64,000 nucleotides of DNA, taken from the NCBI GenBank assembly GCA_963763885.1, contig CAVXQD010000001.1, positions 992,001 to 1,056,000 on the forward strand, given 5' to 3'. The notes beneath the pieces are model-generated. The model made no database searches, was not told the origin of the DNA, and worked only from the letters and a program-made list of their open reading frames with translations. This stretch comes from JANNBN01 sp963763885 (lineage in GTDB: Bacteria > Actinomycetota > Acidimicrobiia > Acidimicrobiales > JANYDT01). Shown in pieces: positions 18,577-26,942 of this stretch. The position numbers and the translations under genes are program-made. How positions within the stretch are numbered: the stretch's first letter is position 1; every line of letters starts with the position of its first letter.

Positions 18577-19940
18577 CTAAAGCAATGTTGCTTGGGTGGT
18601 GGGGTGTGGGGGGCCTTGTAACAGAGTTCCGCTCGGCAGCCTCGCTGTCAGTGTGGGGTCGTCCCAGGCGAGTTTGATGCCTTGGCGGTGGACTTCACGG
18701 TGATGATAAGCACACAGAAGAACCAGATTTGGAAGCTCATGCGCTCCACCGTTCTCACGTCCCAGAATGTGGTGAATCTCACACCACAACATTGCGGACT
18801 ACCCTTCGGATTCGCTCCGATCCCTCCGCTCACCTCTCGGTCATTCCGGCTCGCCGGCCGGCCACAATGCGGAAACCTGCAACACCGGTCACGGACGACG
18901 ACTGCTTTGCGGTTCCTTGCCGGGATCGCCCTCAACGGGGTTCCGACGTCGAACGGTAGGCCTTTCAACGTCGCCGCCACAGCGGTGAACGTCGCGTCGC
19001 ACATCACCTGGCCCAACTGCCAGTTCCGGAGGAAATGGCCGCCGGTGGTGTGAGCTGAACCGTCAGCGGTGTGGAAGACCACGTTCACATTCGGTCGTTC
19101 GTTACCGAGATGCACACGGTCCTGCTCTGCAAGGAACGACTGACACCACTCAATGAACCCGTCAGCACGCCGTTGGGCTGGTGTCCGCGGGTCGTCCTTC
19201 GATGGTTCCGGGGTGACAGCCGCCAACACGGCTTGGACGGCTTCGCCAGCGACCGGGTCGAACACACCGTTGAGCCGCCACATCCCATCCAACATCAACG
19301 TCAACTGCAACCGGCGCGCATCGAACTGGCCGTCTTCCTTGCCAGGCTGGCTGGGGTCACACAATTCATCGTCCGCGAGCGCAACCCAACGCTGGACCAG
19401 TTGTGAGAACAACGACGCGTCCAACCACACCGCCGCCTGGACAAACACATGCTGATCACGCTGCGCAAGAGCAAGACGCTTCCTGGACACGCTCGCCGAC
19501 AAGCACCGCAAATGCGCAGCACTGAACGTCCCAGCCAACACCGCCGCAGCAACCTCAGGCAAATCCTCGAGCAGCTTGGCCTGCTCGCACCGGGCATGGC
19601 CTTCGGTGCGACGCGAACCAGTCTTCGCAGCCATCCACGAACCAATATCGCGGAACCCCAACTCACGAAACTCAGCCTCCCGGGCGAACTTCGCGACCGT
19701 ACGCGTACATGCCAACTCGGCAGTATCAACCAACCGTCGAACGGCAACAACATCATCTGCACACAGAACATGTTCAGACACGTACAACATCAACCGGGCG
19801 AACCCCTCGCCAAGCCCTTCCGTGATGTCCACCAACGCCGCGTCCACATAGAAAGTATACAGCGACTGATCGAACTGGTGTTCGTGATCACAACCAGTGA
19901 TCACCCCATCGTCAACAGAAACAGGCCTGCAGGAAGCCAT
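18577..19940 (-). pseudogene. DUF222/HNH endonuclease-type protein, interrupted by short insertion
   Basis: The gene begins at ATG 19940, with an alternative TTG at 19997. It encodes a DUF222 domain (about residues 40-330) and then the HNH lead-in DRCCRFPHCGRPA. At that point about 62-65 bp are inserted (18787-18851) and the frame shifts. In another frame the expected continuation WCEIHHILGRENGGAHE, then NLVLLCAYHHREVH, is intact down to a stop at 18577. So the HNH catalytic half is separated from its N-terminal part. DUF222-HNH genes are abundant in actinobacterial genomes and often behave as repetitive or mobile-associated families; their function is poorly known. Confidence 0.88.
18787..18848 (-). 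mobile_element. Short repeat insertion (module M1) inside the DUF222/HNH gene
   Basis: On the minus strand this roughly 62-bp segment contains GACCGAGAGGTGAGCGGAGG, then GATCGGAGCGAATCCGAAGG. It sits exactly between the codons for GRPAS and WCEIHH of the HNH domain. It matches module M2 in the 24.3-kb element, including an identical 14-base core CGGAGGGATCGGAG, and more loosely module M3 at 24440-24481. TCGGA-GCGAA-TCCGA can form a small hairpin. No transposase is associated, so any mobility would have to be non-autonomous. Confidence 0.7.
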
Positions 19941-19997
19941 ACCGCACCGAAAGCTCAATGGGACAGCAACGCCGCCGGAGGCGAGAAACGACGCCAA

Positions 19998-20385
19998 CGG
20001 ATTGCGTGGTTAGGGCAGAGTTGGTCTCACGACAACGAAGCGTCCCGAGGACTCAAGCGGTGTGTGCGACCAACGAGACCGAGCCTTCTGTAACTAAGTT
20101 TCGGTTGCATTTACCAAAAAAGAAGGTCGTAACGCCAGATTCCTCCGACTCGGAGACCGCCGTAATTTCGGCGCCGAACAGTTTCGCGTTACGGTCGTGG
20201 AACCTTGACCTCGCACAGCCGTTGTTGAGCTGATACCCCTCGCAGTGGTCCAGGCGTTGTGCCACAAAGTCGCCCGCTACTTCCAGGCATGCCAAAGCTC
20301 CGAACCTACGGAGTCGCGAACATCGCCTTCGGTTGCCACACCAAATAGCGATGCGGTTCACGGCAGGTGCCGATGCAGCTCGGAA
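19998..20385. other. Intergenic region without a convincing gene
   Basis: These 388 bases lie between the DUF222 gene and the TAP-like hydrolase gene. A 102-codon minus-strand ORF (20053-20361) is open but has weaker third-position GC than its neighbours, several AGG codons and no recognisable domain, so it is not called as a gene. A short palindromic stretch, CTCCGAACCTACGGAG, lies near 20298. No tRNA or strong terminator is visible. Confidence 0.5.
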
Positions 20386-21933
20386 CTACGAGCAGCGAGT
20401 GCCGGCTCTTGGCACGGTGAGGTTGACCAGGTAGGACTCGATGGCGTTGCGGACGCAGGAGCTACCGGAAAAATACGCGGTGTGATTGTCGCCGACGTTG
20501 GTGAGGAGGACACCGTTATCGAGTTGACGTGCCATGGACTGAGCCCACACATATGGAGTGGCCGGGTCGTTGGTGGTACCGATCACGAGGATCGGAGCAG
20601 AGCCCTGCGCTCGGGTTGTCCAACCATCGCTTAACGATGGGGCCGACCAATACACACAAGGGAGGCTCCCGTATGCAATGGCCGCCCCGAATCGAGGAGA
20701 CACAACCGCCAACTCTTTCGCGAGTTTCTGAATGGCTTCGAGACTGCGCGCGCCGCCTGCGTCAATGCAGTTGATTGCAGTGTTGGATTCCAACACGCCG
20801 TCGTAACGACCACGTTGATCGCGGTTGGAATAGTCGTCTGACAAGGCGAGAAGCTTGTCCCCTTTGCCTTGCGCCGCATCCACCAGTGCCGCATCCAACC
20901 GTGGCCATCCATTGGCCCGGCTGTACAACGCGCGGACAATACCGAGCATCGCTTCACCTGGTCCAAGCAAACGCGTTCCGACCTTCATGGGTTTTTGTTC
21001 CACAGAAGCGAGGATGGCGTCAACGGCACTGAGTGGTGAGGTGCGAATGGATTTCGGGCAGGACTTTCGATCCTCACACCCGGCAGCCCATGCGGTGAGG
21101 ACTTGCTCGAAGCCGCGTGCCTGTTCCCGTGAACGTTGCGCGCCAGACGCTTGAGCATCAAGCGCACCATCGAGCGCAAACGCTCGGACGCGAGAGGGGT
21201 AGAGCTCTGCGTACGTTGCGCCCAAAAGCGTGCCGTATGAAAAGCCGAACATGGAGATGGTTTCCTCGCCCAGTGCCCGACGAATCTGTTCCATGTCACG
21301 CGCAGCGTCGAATGTTCCGAGGTGCGTCAACGAGTCAGCCCCGACATTGGTGCGGCAACCCTCAGCCAACTCCTTCGACACCCGCACCAACTCGGCCCAC
21401 TCTCCGGCCGTGTCTGGAACAGGGTCTGCCGCGAGATATGCATCCATACGAACGTCGGATAGGCAATCCGCTTGGCTTGACCTCAACGTGCCGCGGGGAT
21501 CGAACCCAACGACATCGAAACGGTCAGTAATTCGAGACCCGAACAACCGCCGAGCACGAGCGGCGAAATCCACGCCGGATGCACCAGGCCCCCCGGGGTT
21601 CACCAACAACGAACCGATGCGCCGCGACTGACGTCTCGCTGGCACTCGCAGCAAACCGATAGAGATCTGCTGGCCAGCCGGTTTGGTGTAATCCAGCGGT
21701 ACCGCCAACGAGCCGCACTGCAACGAGGGGTCCTGTTGGCATGGACGCCATGACAATTGCGCAGGTGCCGGTGCTACCGAAGGCGCTGTGGTGGCAACCC
21801 CCGGCACCGAAGCACCGGGGACCGCTGTCACGCGTGCAAGCACGGGCGACCCAGTAGACAGCAGCGCGCCCGCGACACTGATAACCAGCGCGCTGACTAT
21901 CAGGCAGCGGGTGCGTGAAGGTACGGCTCCCAT
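20386..21933 (-). CDS. Secreted alpha/beta hydrolase with TAP-like C-terminal domain
   Basis: The 515 aa product has a signal peptide (about residues 1-34, hydrophobic core LIVSALVISVAGALLS) and resembles the tripeptidyl aminopeptidase (TAP/SlpD) family of exported serine peptidases. The nucleophile elbow is GFSYGT, the oxyanion region is VNPGGPGASGVDF, and the C-terminal TAP domain carries the acid in GTTNDPATPYVWA and the histidine in GDNHTAYF. Peptide substrates are inferred from the family. Its start overlaps the 3' end of the upstream HNH gene by 34 bases, suggesting co-transcription. Confidence 0.9.
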   Translation of the reverse strand: MGAVPSRTRCLIVSALVISVAGALLSTGSPVLARVTAVPGASVPGVATTAPSVAPAPAQLSWRPCQQDPSLQCGSLAVPLDYTKPAGQQISIGLLRVPARRQSRRIGSLLVNPGGPGASGVDFAARARRLFGSRITDRFDVVGFDPRGTLRSSQADCLSDVRMDAYLAADPVPDTAGEWAELVRVSKELAEGCRTNVGADSLTHLGTFDAARDMEQIRRALGEETISMFGFSYGTLLGATYAELYPSRVRAFALDGALDAQASGAQRSREQARGFEQVLTAWAAGCEDRKSCPKSIRTSPLSAVDAILASVEQKPMKVGTRLLGPGEAMLGIVRALYSRANGWPRLDAALVDAAQGKGDKLLALSDDYSNRDQRGRYDGVLESNTAINCIDAGGARSLEAIQKLAKELAVVSPRFGAAIAYGSLPCVYWSAPSLSDGWTTRAQGSAPILVIGTTNDPATPYVWAQSMARQLDNGVLLTNVGDNHTAYFSGSSCVRNAIESYLVNLTVPRAGTRCS

Positions 21934-22400
21934 TCCGGACTGACGTTACCCAATGCAACAAGCATCCAAGTCAGCGTGTGCGGCACGGCCGGCCGGCGAC
22001 GGAGCACAAGGTTGGTGTGTTCCAGCAGTTGGTCGCCCTTTCGAGCGTTGCAGGGTTTACAGCTGGCAACGACGTTGTCCCACGTGTGGGTACCGCCCTT
22101 GGCCCGAGGGATCACGTGATCGATGTTCTCAGCAGCGGCAAAGCAGTACTGGCAGCGATGCGCGTCGCGAGCGAAAACGGCCCGACGGTTGAGTGGAACT
22201 TTGGATCGGAATGGGACTTTGACGAACGTCACCAGACGGATGACGGACGGCGCTTGGAACACGACCCGTTCGGAATGCAACGCCCGATCCGCTTGGTGAA
22301 CAACCTCAGCCTTTTGCTTCAGCACCAGGACTACAGCGCGACGTACCGGAACCACACACAGGGGTTCATACGAAGCGTTGAGAAGCAGAGCCCCAGCCAT
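21900..22400 (-). CDS. HNH endonuclease (intact, conserved actinobacterial type)
   Basis: The 166 aa product starts at ATG 22400. Residues 1-75 form a conserved N-terminal domain (LLLNASYEPLCVVPVRRAV). The HNH domain follows: CQYC, then the catalytic DHVIPRAKGG, WDNVVASC and CNARKG, giving paired CxxC zinc ligands and an Asp-His active site. This type is nearly universal in actinobacteria as a single-copy gene of unknown role, and it is separate from the DUF222 kind upstream. Nine bases separate it from the preceding small gene. Confidence 0.9.
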   Translation of the reverse strand: MAGALLLNASYEPLCVVPVRRAVVLVLKQKAEVVHQADRALHSERVVFQAPSVIRLVTFVKVPFRSKVPLNRRAVFARDAHRCQYCFAAAENIDHVIPRAKGGTHTWDNVVASCKPCNARKGDQLLEHTNLVLRRRPAVPHTLTWMLVALGNVSPEWEPYLHAPAA

Positions 22401-22409
22401 CAAGTGAAC

Positions 22410-22658
22410 CTAGTTCAACGTACCCTGAGTAGTACCGTCCCATTTCCTGGCCCAGTCCAAAAATTGGACAAGGTCGTGCGGATCTGGTGGTCCGGAACCG
22501 TCGCCGCCACGCTGGGTTTGGTTGCGGAACCGGAGGAATGCGTCGATGTTGTGCCCCTGGTCGGGACGCAAACGTTTGGCGAGGCGGGCTGCGGTGACCC
22601 ACAGCCGTGGGCGGCGGGCGATTGCCAAAACGACCCCCGCACCGACACCGCCAGGCAT
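22410..22658 (-). CDS. Small conserved actinobacterial protein of unknown function
   Basis: The 82 aa product begins at ATG 22658 with GGTGA upstream. It has an Arg-rich N-terminal half (RRPRLWVTAARLAKRLRP) and a C-terminal FLRFRNQTQRGGDGSGPPDP followed by DLVQFLDWARKW. The RFR..T.YGGDG..PDP.D pattern is, from memory, shared by a family of short actinobacterial proteins without an assigned function. It sits just upstream of the HNH gene on the same strand. The longer reading from 22817 overlaps the divergent region and is disfavoured. Confidence 0.65.
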   Translation of the reverse strand: MPGGVGAGVVLAIARRPRLWVTAARLAKRLRPDQGHNIDAFLRFRNQTQRGGDGSGPPDPHDLVQFLDWARKWDGTTQGTLN

Positions 22659-22854
22659 GGCTTGCGTCACCGCCGACCGTAATCGGAACGCGGCAGCAGG
22701 TTCCGTGCCACGAGCCGACGATCGAACCATTTCCCCAGCATCGCGCGTGTGCAACCGTGCTGCGCACATGCCACGCTCATTTGCCCCACCCAGGCGCCAC
22801 CTGGAGCGCGTCGCCAACTTGGAACGACACCCAGCACGTACATACCGTCATCTG

Positions 22855-24180
22855 GTGTCCACGAAAAGTTCATTGCCGCCCAAATCTGGGAAACCGTTGA
22901 AGCGGAAGAAGCCTGTAAATCGCACCGACGCCGGCCTGCAAGCGGTCGTTGATCCGCTCACGCTGGGCCTGGACCCGGATCGGCTGAATCGCGTCGCCCA
23001 GCGGCTGGATAGCTACGTGGATCGAGGACTACTTCCCGGATACTCCGTCGCCGTCGGTCGCGGCGGGCAGCCCGCCTACGTGCACCACTCCGGCAAGCGC
23101 GATCTTGAAGCCAACCTTGCAGTGGAGCCAGACACCGTGTTCCGCATCTATTCGATGACCAAACCGGTGACTGCCGTTGCCGCAATGATCCTCTGGGAAC
23201 AAGGAGCGTTCGAACTCTCGGATCCCGTTTCCAAATACATCCCGGCGTTCGAAAACTGCCGCGTGTACACCAAGGGAACTGCTGCAGCGCCTGTCACGGT
23301 ACCGGCCACCGAGCCGGTCCGAATTTGGCACCTCCTCTCGCACACTGCGGGTCTCACCTACGGGTTCATGCGAACACATCCCGTGGACGAGATCTATCGC
23401 ATGGGCGGCCATGAACTCGGGGTGAAGGAAGGCATGGATCTTGAGGCCGCATGCAACGACTGGGCCGCCATGCCACTGCTGTTCCAGCCAGGCTCAGAGT
23501 GGAGCTACTCCGTTGGGCTGGACGTGATGGGCCGTGTGATCGAAGTGCTCTCCGGCATGACGTTGGACCAATTTTTCGAGACGCACATCTTTGCTCCGCT
23601 TCGCATGGACGACACCGGCTTCGGGTGCCAGCCGGAGCAACTCGATCGGCTGGCCGCTTTGTATGTACCCATGGGACCAGATCGGACCGCCCTCCGATTC
23701 GATCTCTTGGGCAGCGAGGCAAAGGTCCGCAACCCCACATTCCTCTCCGGTGGCGGCGGACTGGTGTCCACGTTGCGCGACTACTTCCGCTTCCAGCAGA
23801 TGCTGGTGGGGCAGGGCGAGTTCGAGGGCGTGAGGTTGCTCGCGCCCCACACCGTGAAACTGATGGCTTCCAACCATCTGCCAGGCAACGTCGACCTTGA
23901 GGCCTACGGACGCCCCTTGTTCGCCGAGACCCCTTTCCCCGGGACCGGTTTCGGGTTCGGCGTGTCAGTCACCATCAACCCAGCAGACACCAAGAACGCC
24001 GGCAGCGTCGGTGACTTCGGCTGGGGAGGCGCCGCCTCGACATGGTCCCTCAACGACCCAGCCGAAGACCTGACGCTCACCTTCATGACCCAACTCCTGC
24101 CGTCATCCACCTACCCAATCCGCAGCCAACTCAAGCAAGCCGTTTACCAATCCATCATCGCCCCACCCCCACCCCGCTAA
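22855..24180 (+). CDS. Serine hydrolase of the beta-lactamase/esterase (class C-like) family
   Basis: The 441 aa product starts at GTG 22855; further upstream the frame is open but runs antisense to the small minus-strand gene. The penicillin-recognising fold is shown by SMTK in RIYSMTKPVTA (nucleophile serine), YSVGLDVMGRVIE (tyrosine motif) and GWGGAAST near the C-terminus in place of KTG. No signal peptide is evident, so it may be a cytoplasmic esterase like EstB rather than a true beta-lactamase. The region just after the stop is repeat-rich. Confidence 0.88.
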   Translation: MSTKSSLPPKSGKPLKRKKPVNRTDAGLQAVVDPLTLGLDPDRLNRVAQRLDSYVDRGLLPGYSVAVGRGGQPAYVHHSGKRDLEANLAVEPDTVFRIYSMTKPVTAVAAMILWEQGAFELSDPVSKYIPAFENCRVYTKGTAAAPVTVPATEPVRIWHLLSHTAGLTYGFMRTHPVDEIYRMGGHELGVKEGMDLEAACNDWAAMPLLFQPGSEWSYSVGLDVMGRVIEVLSGMTLDQFFETHIFAPLRMDDTGFGCQPEQLDRLAALYVPMGPDRTALRFDLLGSEAKVRNPTFLSGGGGLVSTLRDYFRFQQMLVGQGEFEGVRLLAPHTVKLMASNHLPGNVDLEAYGRPLFAETPFPGTGFGFGVSVTINPADTKNAGSVGDFGWGGAASTWSLNDPAEDLTLTFMTQLLPSSTYPIRSQLKQAVYQSIIAPPPPR

Positions 24181-24237
24181 GCCAACCTCCCTCCACCAGG
24201 AACGCTTTTGATCTCGACTCTTCCCGCACCGGCAAGC

Positions 24238-24412
24238 CGAGCTCAGACGTGGCGGGTGACCCGAAGGGAGGGACCCGCCGCCCGCAGCGCAGCGAGGACG
24301 GGCGCGGCCGAGTGGTGAAACGGAGGGATCGGAGTTGAACCCGAGGGGAGCAACCCATGAGACACGGTGGGAGGGAACCCGGAGGAGGCAGGACCCGCCA
24401 GGTCTGATCTCG
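24238..24412. mobile_element. MITE-like element with 20-bp imperfect terminal inverted repeats
   Basis: The left end CGAGCTCAGACGTGGCGGGT (24238-24257) and the right end (24393-24412, whose complement is CGAGATCAGACCTGGCGGGT) match at 18 of 20 bases. The 175-bp unit is GC-rich and has no convincing ORF. Inside lie a second ACCCGCC, a CGCAGCGCAGCGAGGACG segment and module M2 (about 24306-24355, core CGGAGGGATCGGAG). Its right portion matches, inverted, unit B of the array at 18401-18442. It occupies most of the gap between the serine hydrolase and the acyl-CoA dehydrogenase gene. Confidence 0.75.
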
Positions 24413-24505
24413 TCAGCTCTTTGAATCCTTCCATTCACACGGTCAGGATTCGGCATCGCCGACTCCGTCCCTTCGGTCCTACGTCAGCTCTTTGAATCCT
24501 TCCAT
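24411..24505. repeat. 24-bp direct duplication of the acyl-CoA dehydrogenase 3' end
   Basis: An identical 24-base sequence starting CGTCAGCTCTTTGAATCC occurs at 24411-24434 and again at 24482-24505. The second copy is the real end of the acyl-CoA dehydrogenase gene, encoding ...KDSKS and stop on the minus strand. The first copy abuts the right end of the element above. The 47 bases between (24435-24481) contain module M3, whose minus strand reads GACCGAAGGGACGGAGTCGG and continues to GAATCC, with a TCGGC-GAT-GCCGA hairpin. Confidence 0.85.
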
Positions 24506-25731
24506 GCCCCCGCGTCGGTCCTCGGTTCCTTCGGCAACCCGAGGACCTGTTCGCCGATGATGTTGCGTTGGACCTGGCTGGAGCCCGCGTAGATGGTGCC
24601 GGCGCGAGCGTTGAGGAAGGTGACGACCCAGGAATTGGTGGAGTTAGGGGCACCGGCGTCGTCGGTTTGGAAGGCGCTGGATGGCCTGCGTCCGGTGGGT
24701 GCGAGTGCAGCGGCGCCCATGATGTCCATTGCGAGTTCTGTTTCGACCTTGTGGTACTCGCTCCAGAACAGCTTGGACACGGCAGCATCGGGGCCGGGGT
24801 GATGCCCGGCGAGGAACTTCGTGAGTACCCGCTTGCCCGAGTAATCCATGATCCGAGTCTGGATGTACGCATCGGCCAGCCGCTGGCGAATACGAGTGTC
24901 GTTGGTCTTGCCGTAATCCCTGGCCAGTCCTAACAGACGCTCAAAATCGGCTTTGAATCGAATGGAAAGCGTTGCAGCGGCCTCTCCACGCTCGTAGCCA
25001 AGAAGGGTCATCGCCACGGCCCAGCCGTTGTTGACACCCCCGATGACGTCGAGTTTTGGCGTCACAGCGTCTGTAAAGAACACCTCGTTGAATTCGGTGT
25101 CACCCGAGATCATTTTGATGGGTCGGACTTCCACGCCGGGTTGGCGCATATCGCACAGGATGAACGAAATGCCCTTGTGCTTCGGTGCTTCGGCATCGGT
25201 TCGGCAGAGCACGAAGATGTGGTCAGCCAGGTGCCCGGCGGACGTCCAGATCTTTTGCCCGTTGATCACCCACTGATCCCCGTCAAGCACGGCACGGGTA
25301 CCCAGGTTGCCAAGGTCTGATCCTGCGTTGGGTTCGCTGTAGCCCTGGCACCACTTGTCGTCGCCGGACAAAATGCGGGGCAAATAGTGGCTCTTCTGCT
25401 CTTCGGTGCCCCACTGCAAGATGGTGTTGCCCAACATCTGGATGCCGAACACGTCGTTGGCCCCACCTCCTGGCACCCCAGCTTTGGTGAACTCTTCGGC
25501 AAGGATCACCTGCTCTAACGCCGACAAACCACCGCCACCAAACGCTCTCGGCCAATTCGGCGCCAGATATCCGTGTTCGAACAAGATTTTTCGCCACTGG
25601 GTGGCGAACTCTTCAAGCTCGACACCTTCCAGTTGCCCAGTACCACCCCAGCCTTCCGGCAGGTTGGCAACCAGGAAATCCTGCACTTGGGAACGGAACT
25701 GCTCAGCTTCTGCTGGATAGGCCATCTGCAT
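24484..25731 (-). CDS. Acyl-CoA dehydrogenase
   Basis: This is a FAD-dependent dehydrogenase that introduces a trans-2,3 double bond into acyl-CoA thioesters. The 415 aa product has the family signature CQGYSEPNAGSDLGNLGTRA, the flavin-contacting QKIWTSAGHLADHIFVLCRT and a C-terminal AGSSQVQRNIIGEQVLGLP. It looks like the long-chain or steroid/side-chain type common in actinobacteria rather than the short-chain type. Starts at 25731 or 25725 are equally possible. Its last 24 bases are duplicated just downstream. Confidence 0.93.
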   Translation of the reverse strand: MQMAYPAEAEQFRSQVQDFLVANLPEGWGGTGQLEGVELEEFATQWRKILFEHGYLAPNWPRAFGGGGLSALEQVILAEEFTKAGVPGGGANDVFGIQMLGNTILQWGTEEQKSHYLPRILSGDDKWCQGYSEPNAGSDLGNLGTRAVLDGDQWVINGQKIWTSAGHLADHIFVLCRTDAEAPKHKGISFILCDMRQPGVEVRPIKMISGDTEFNEVFFTDAVTPKLDVIGGVNNGWAVAMTLLGYERGEAAATLSIRFKADFERLLGLARDYGKTNDTRIRQRLADAYIQTRIMDYSGKRVLTKFLAGHHPGPDAAVSKLFWSEYHKVETELAMDIMGAAALAPTGRRPSSAFQTDDAGAPNSTNSWVVTFLNARAGTIYAGSSQVQRNIIGEQVLGLPKEPRTDAGAWKDSKS

Positions 25732-25890
25732 CTAGCGAAACTACCAACGGTTGCAGGATTCTGGCGAACTGCCAGCCGAGAAAGCGGGGCTGCATTCGCC
25801 CCGGCATCGCCCCCGCATCGCTCCGGGATCCGCCCGACACCCAACGGCATCGACCGGATGGCTCCGCACGGCCGGTAACCTAGGCCCCCC

Positions 25891-26934
25891 ATGACGGACG
25901 TCAGCACTGCAGCCGCGACCAACGAGCAGACCGAATCCAGGCAGCAAGCAGCTGCCGCCAACGGGGCCCAGCGCTCCGGTCGCCTTCCGGCCGAAACCAT
26001 CACGGCTGCCAGCGATCTCATGCAGGCGGTCGCTGCCAACGTGGCCCGAGCCGTGCATGGCAAAACCGATCAAATCGACCTGGCGGTGCTTTGTCTTGCG
26101 GCAGAAGGACACCTTCTCGTTGAAGACGTTCCAGGGGTCGGTAAGACACTCCTTGCCAAGGCGCTTGCAAGGTCGGTGGGTGGCGAGACATCGCGCGTCC
26201 AGTTCACCCCTGACCTTCTGCCCTCGGACCTCACCGGGGTGACCATTCTCAGTCAAATCACCGGCGAGTTCACCTTTCGGCCAGGGCCAGTGTTCGCAAA
26301 CGTGGTGCTGTGCGACGAAATCAACCGAGCGTCGCCCAAGGTGCAGTCTTCGCTGCTTGAGGCCATGGAAGAACGGCAGGTGTCGGTTGACAACCAAACG
26401 CACCTACTCCCCCGTCCGTTCATGGTGATCGCGACGCAGAACCCAATTGAGCAGGACGGCACATATCCGTTGCCGGAAAGTCAGCTCGACCGCTTTCTTG
26501 CGCGCCTATCCCTTGGTTACCCGGACCGTGAATCCGAGATCGCCGTCATGCGCCAGGCAACGGGCCGCGGCCACCTCGATGACATTGCACCGGTCGCAGA
26601 CATCGAGACAATCCGAACTCTCACGCAGTTGGTCTCGGCTCTTCATGTGGCGCCGGTCTTGCTGGGATACGTCGTCGACGTCCTTGCCGCGTCACGGACC
26701 CACCCTGAACTGCGCTTGGGAGCATCGCCCCGAGCCGGTCAGTCATGGATCCGGATGTCTCGGGCAAGAGCACTCATGCGTGGCCGAGATTTCGTCACGC
26801 CAGACGATCTTCGGGTCACGTCTGGACCAGTCCTTTCGCATCGCCTCCTCGGTCGCAGTCGCTCCGTCGACATTGACGCCGTGTTGAACAGCATCCTGGC
26901 GTCGGTTCCGGTTCCTGGAAGTCGCAAAGGCTGA
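25891..26934 (+). CDS. MoxR-family AAA+ ATPase
   Basis: MoxR ATPases act as chaperones for complex assembly and typically pair with DUF58 proteins. The 347 aa product has a Walker A of GVGKT type in EDVPGVGKTLLAKALA, Walker B LCDEINRASPKVQSSLLEAMEE, sensor 1 ATQNPIEQDGTYPLPESQLDRF and the C-terminal lid ASPRAGQSWIRMSRARA. The first 30 residues are a polar tail. The DUF58 gene follows after eight bases on the same strand. Confidence 0.95.
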   Translation: MTDVSTAAATNEQTESRQQAAAANGAQRSGRLPAETITAASDLMQAVAANVARAVHGKTDQIDLAVLCLAAEGHLLVEDVPGVGKTLLAKALARSVGGETSRVQFTPDLLPSDLTGVTILSQITGEFTFRPGPVFANVVLCDEINRASPKVQSSLLEAMEERQVSVDNQTHLLPRPFMVIATQNPIEQDGTYPLPESQLDRFLARLSLGYPDRESEIAVMRQATGRGHLDDIAPVADIETIRTLTQLVSALHVAPVLLGYVVDVLAASRTHPELRLGASPRAGQSWIRMSRARALMRGRDFVTPDDLRVTSGPVLSHRLLGRSRSVDIDAVLNSILASVPVPGSRKG

Positions 26935-26942
26935 CCTCTGCG

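Noticed and set aside
20053..20361. 102-codon minus-strand ORF
   Set aside because: Weak third-position bias, rare codons and no recognised domain.
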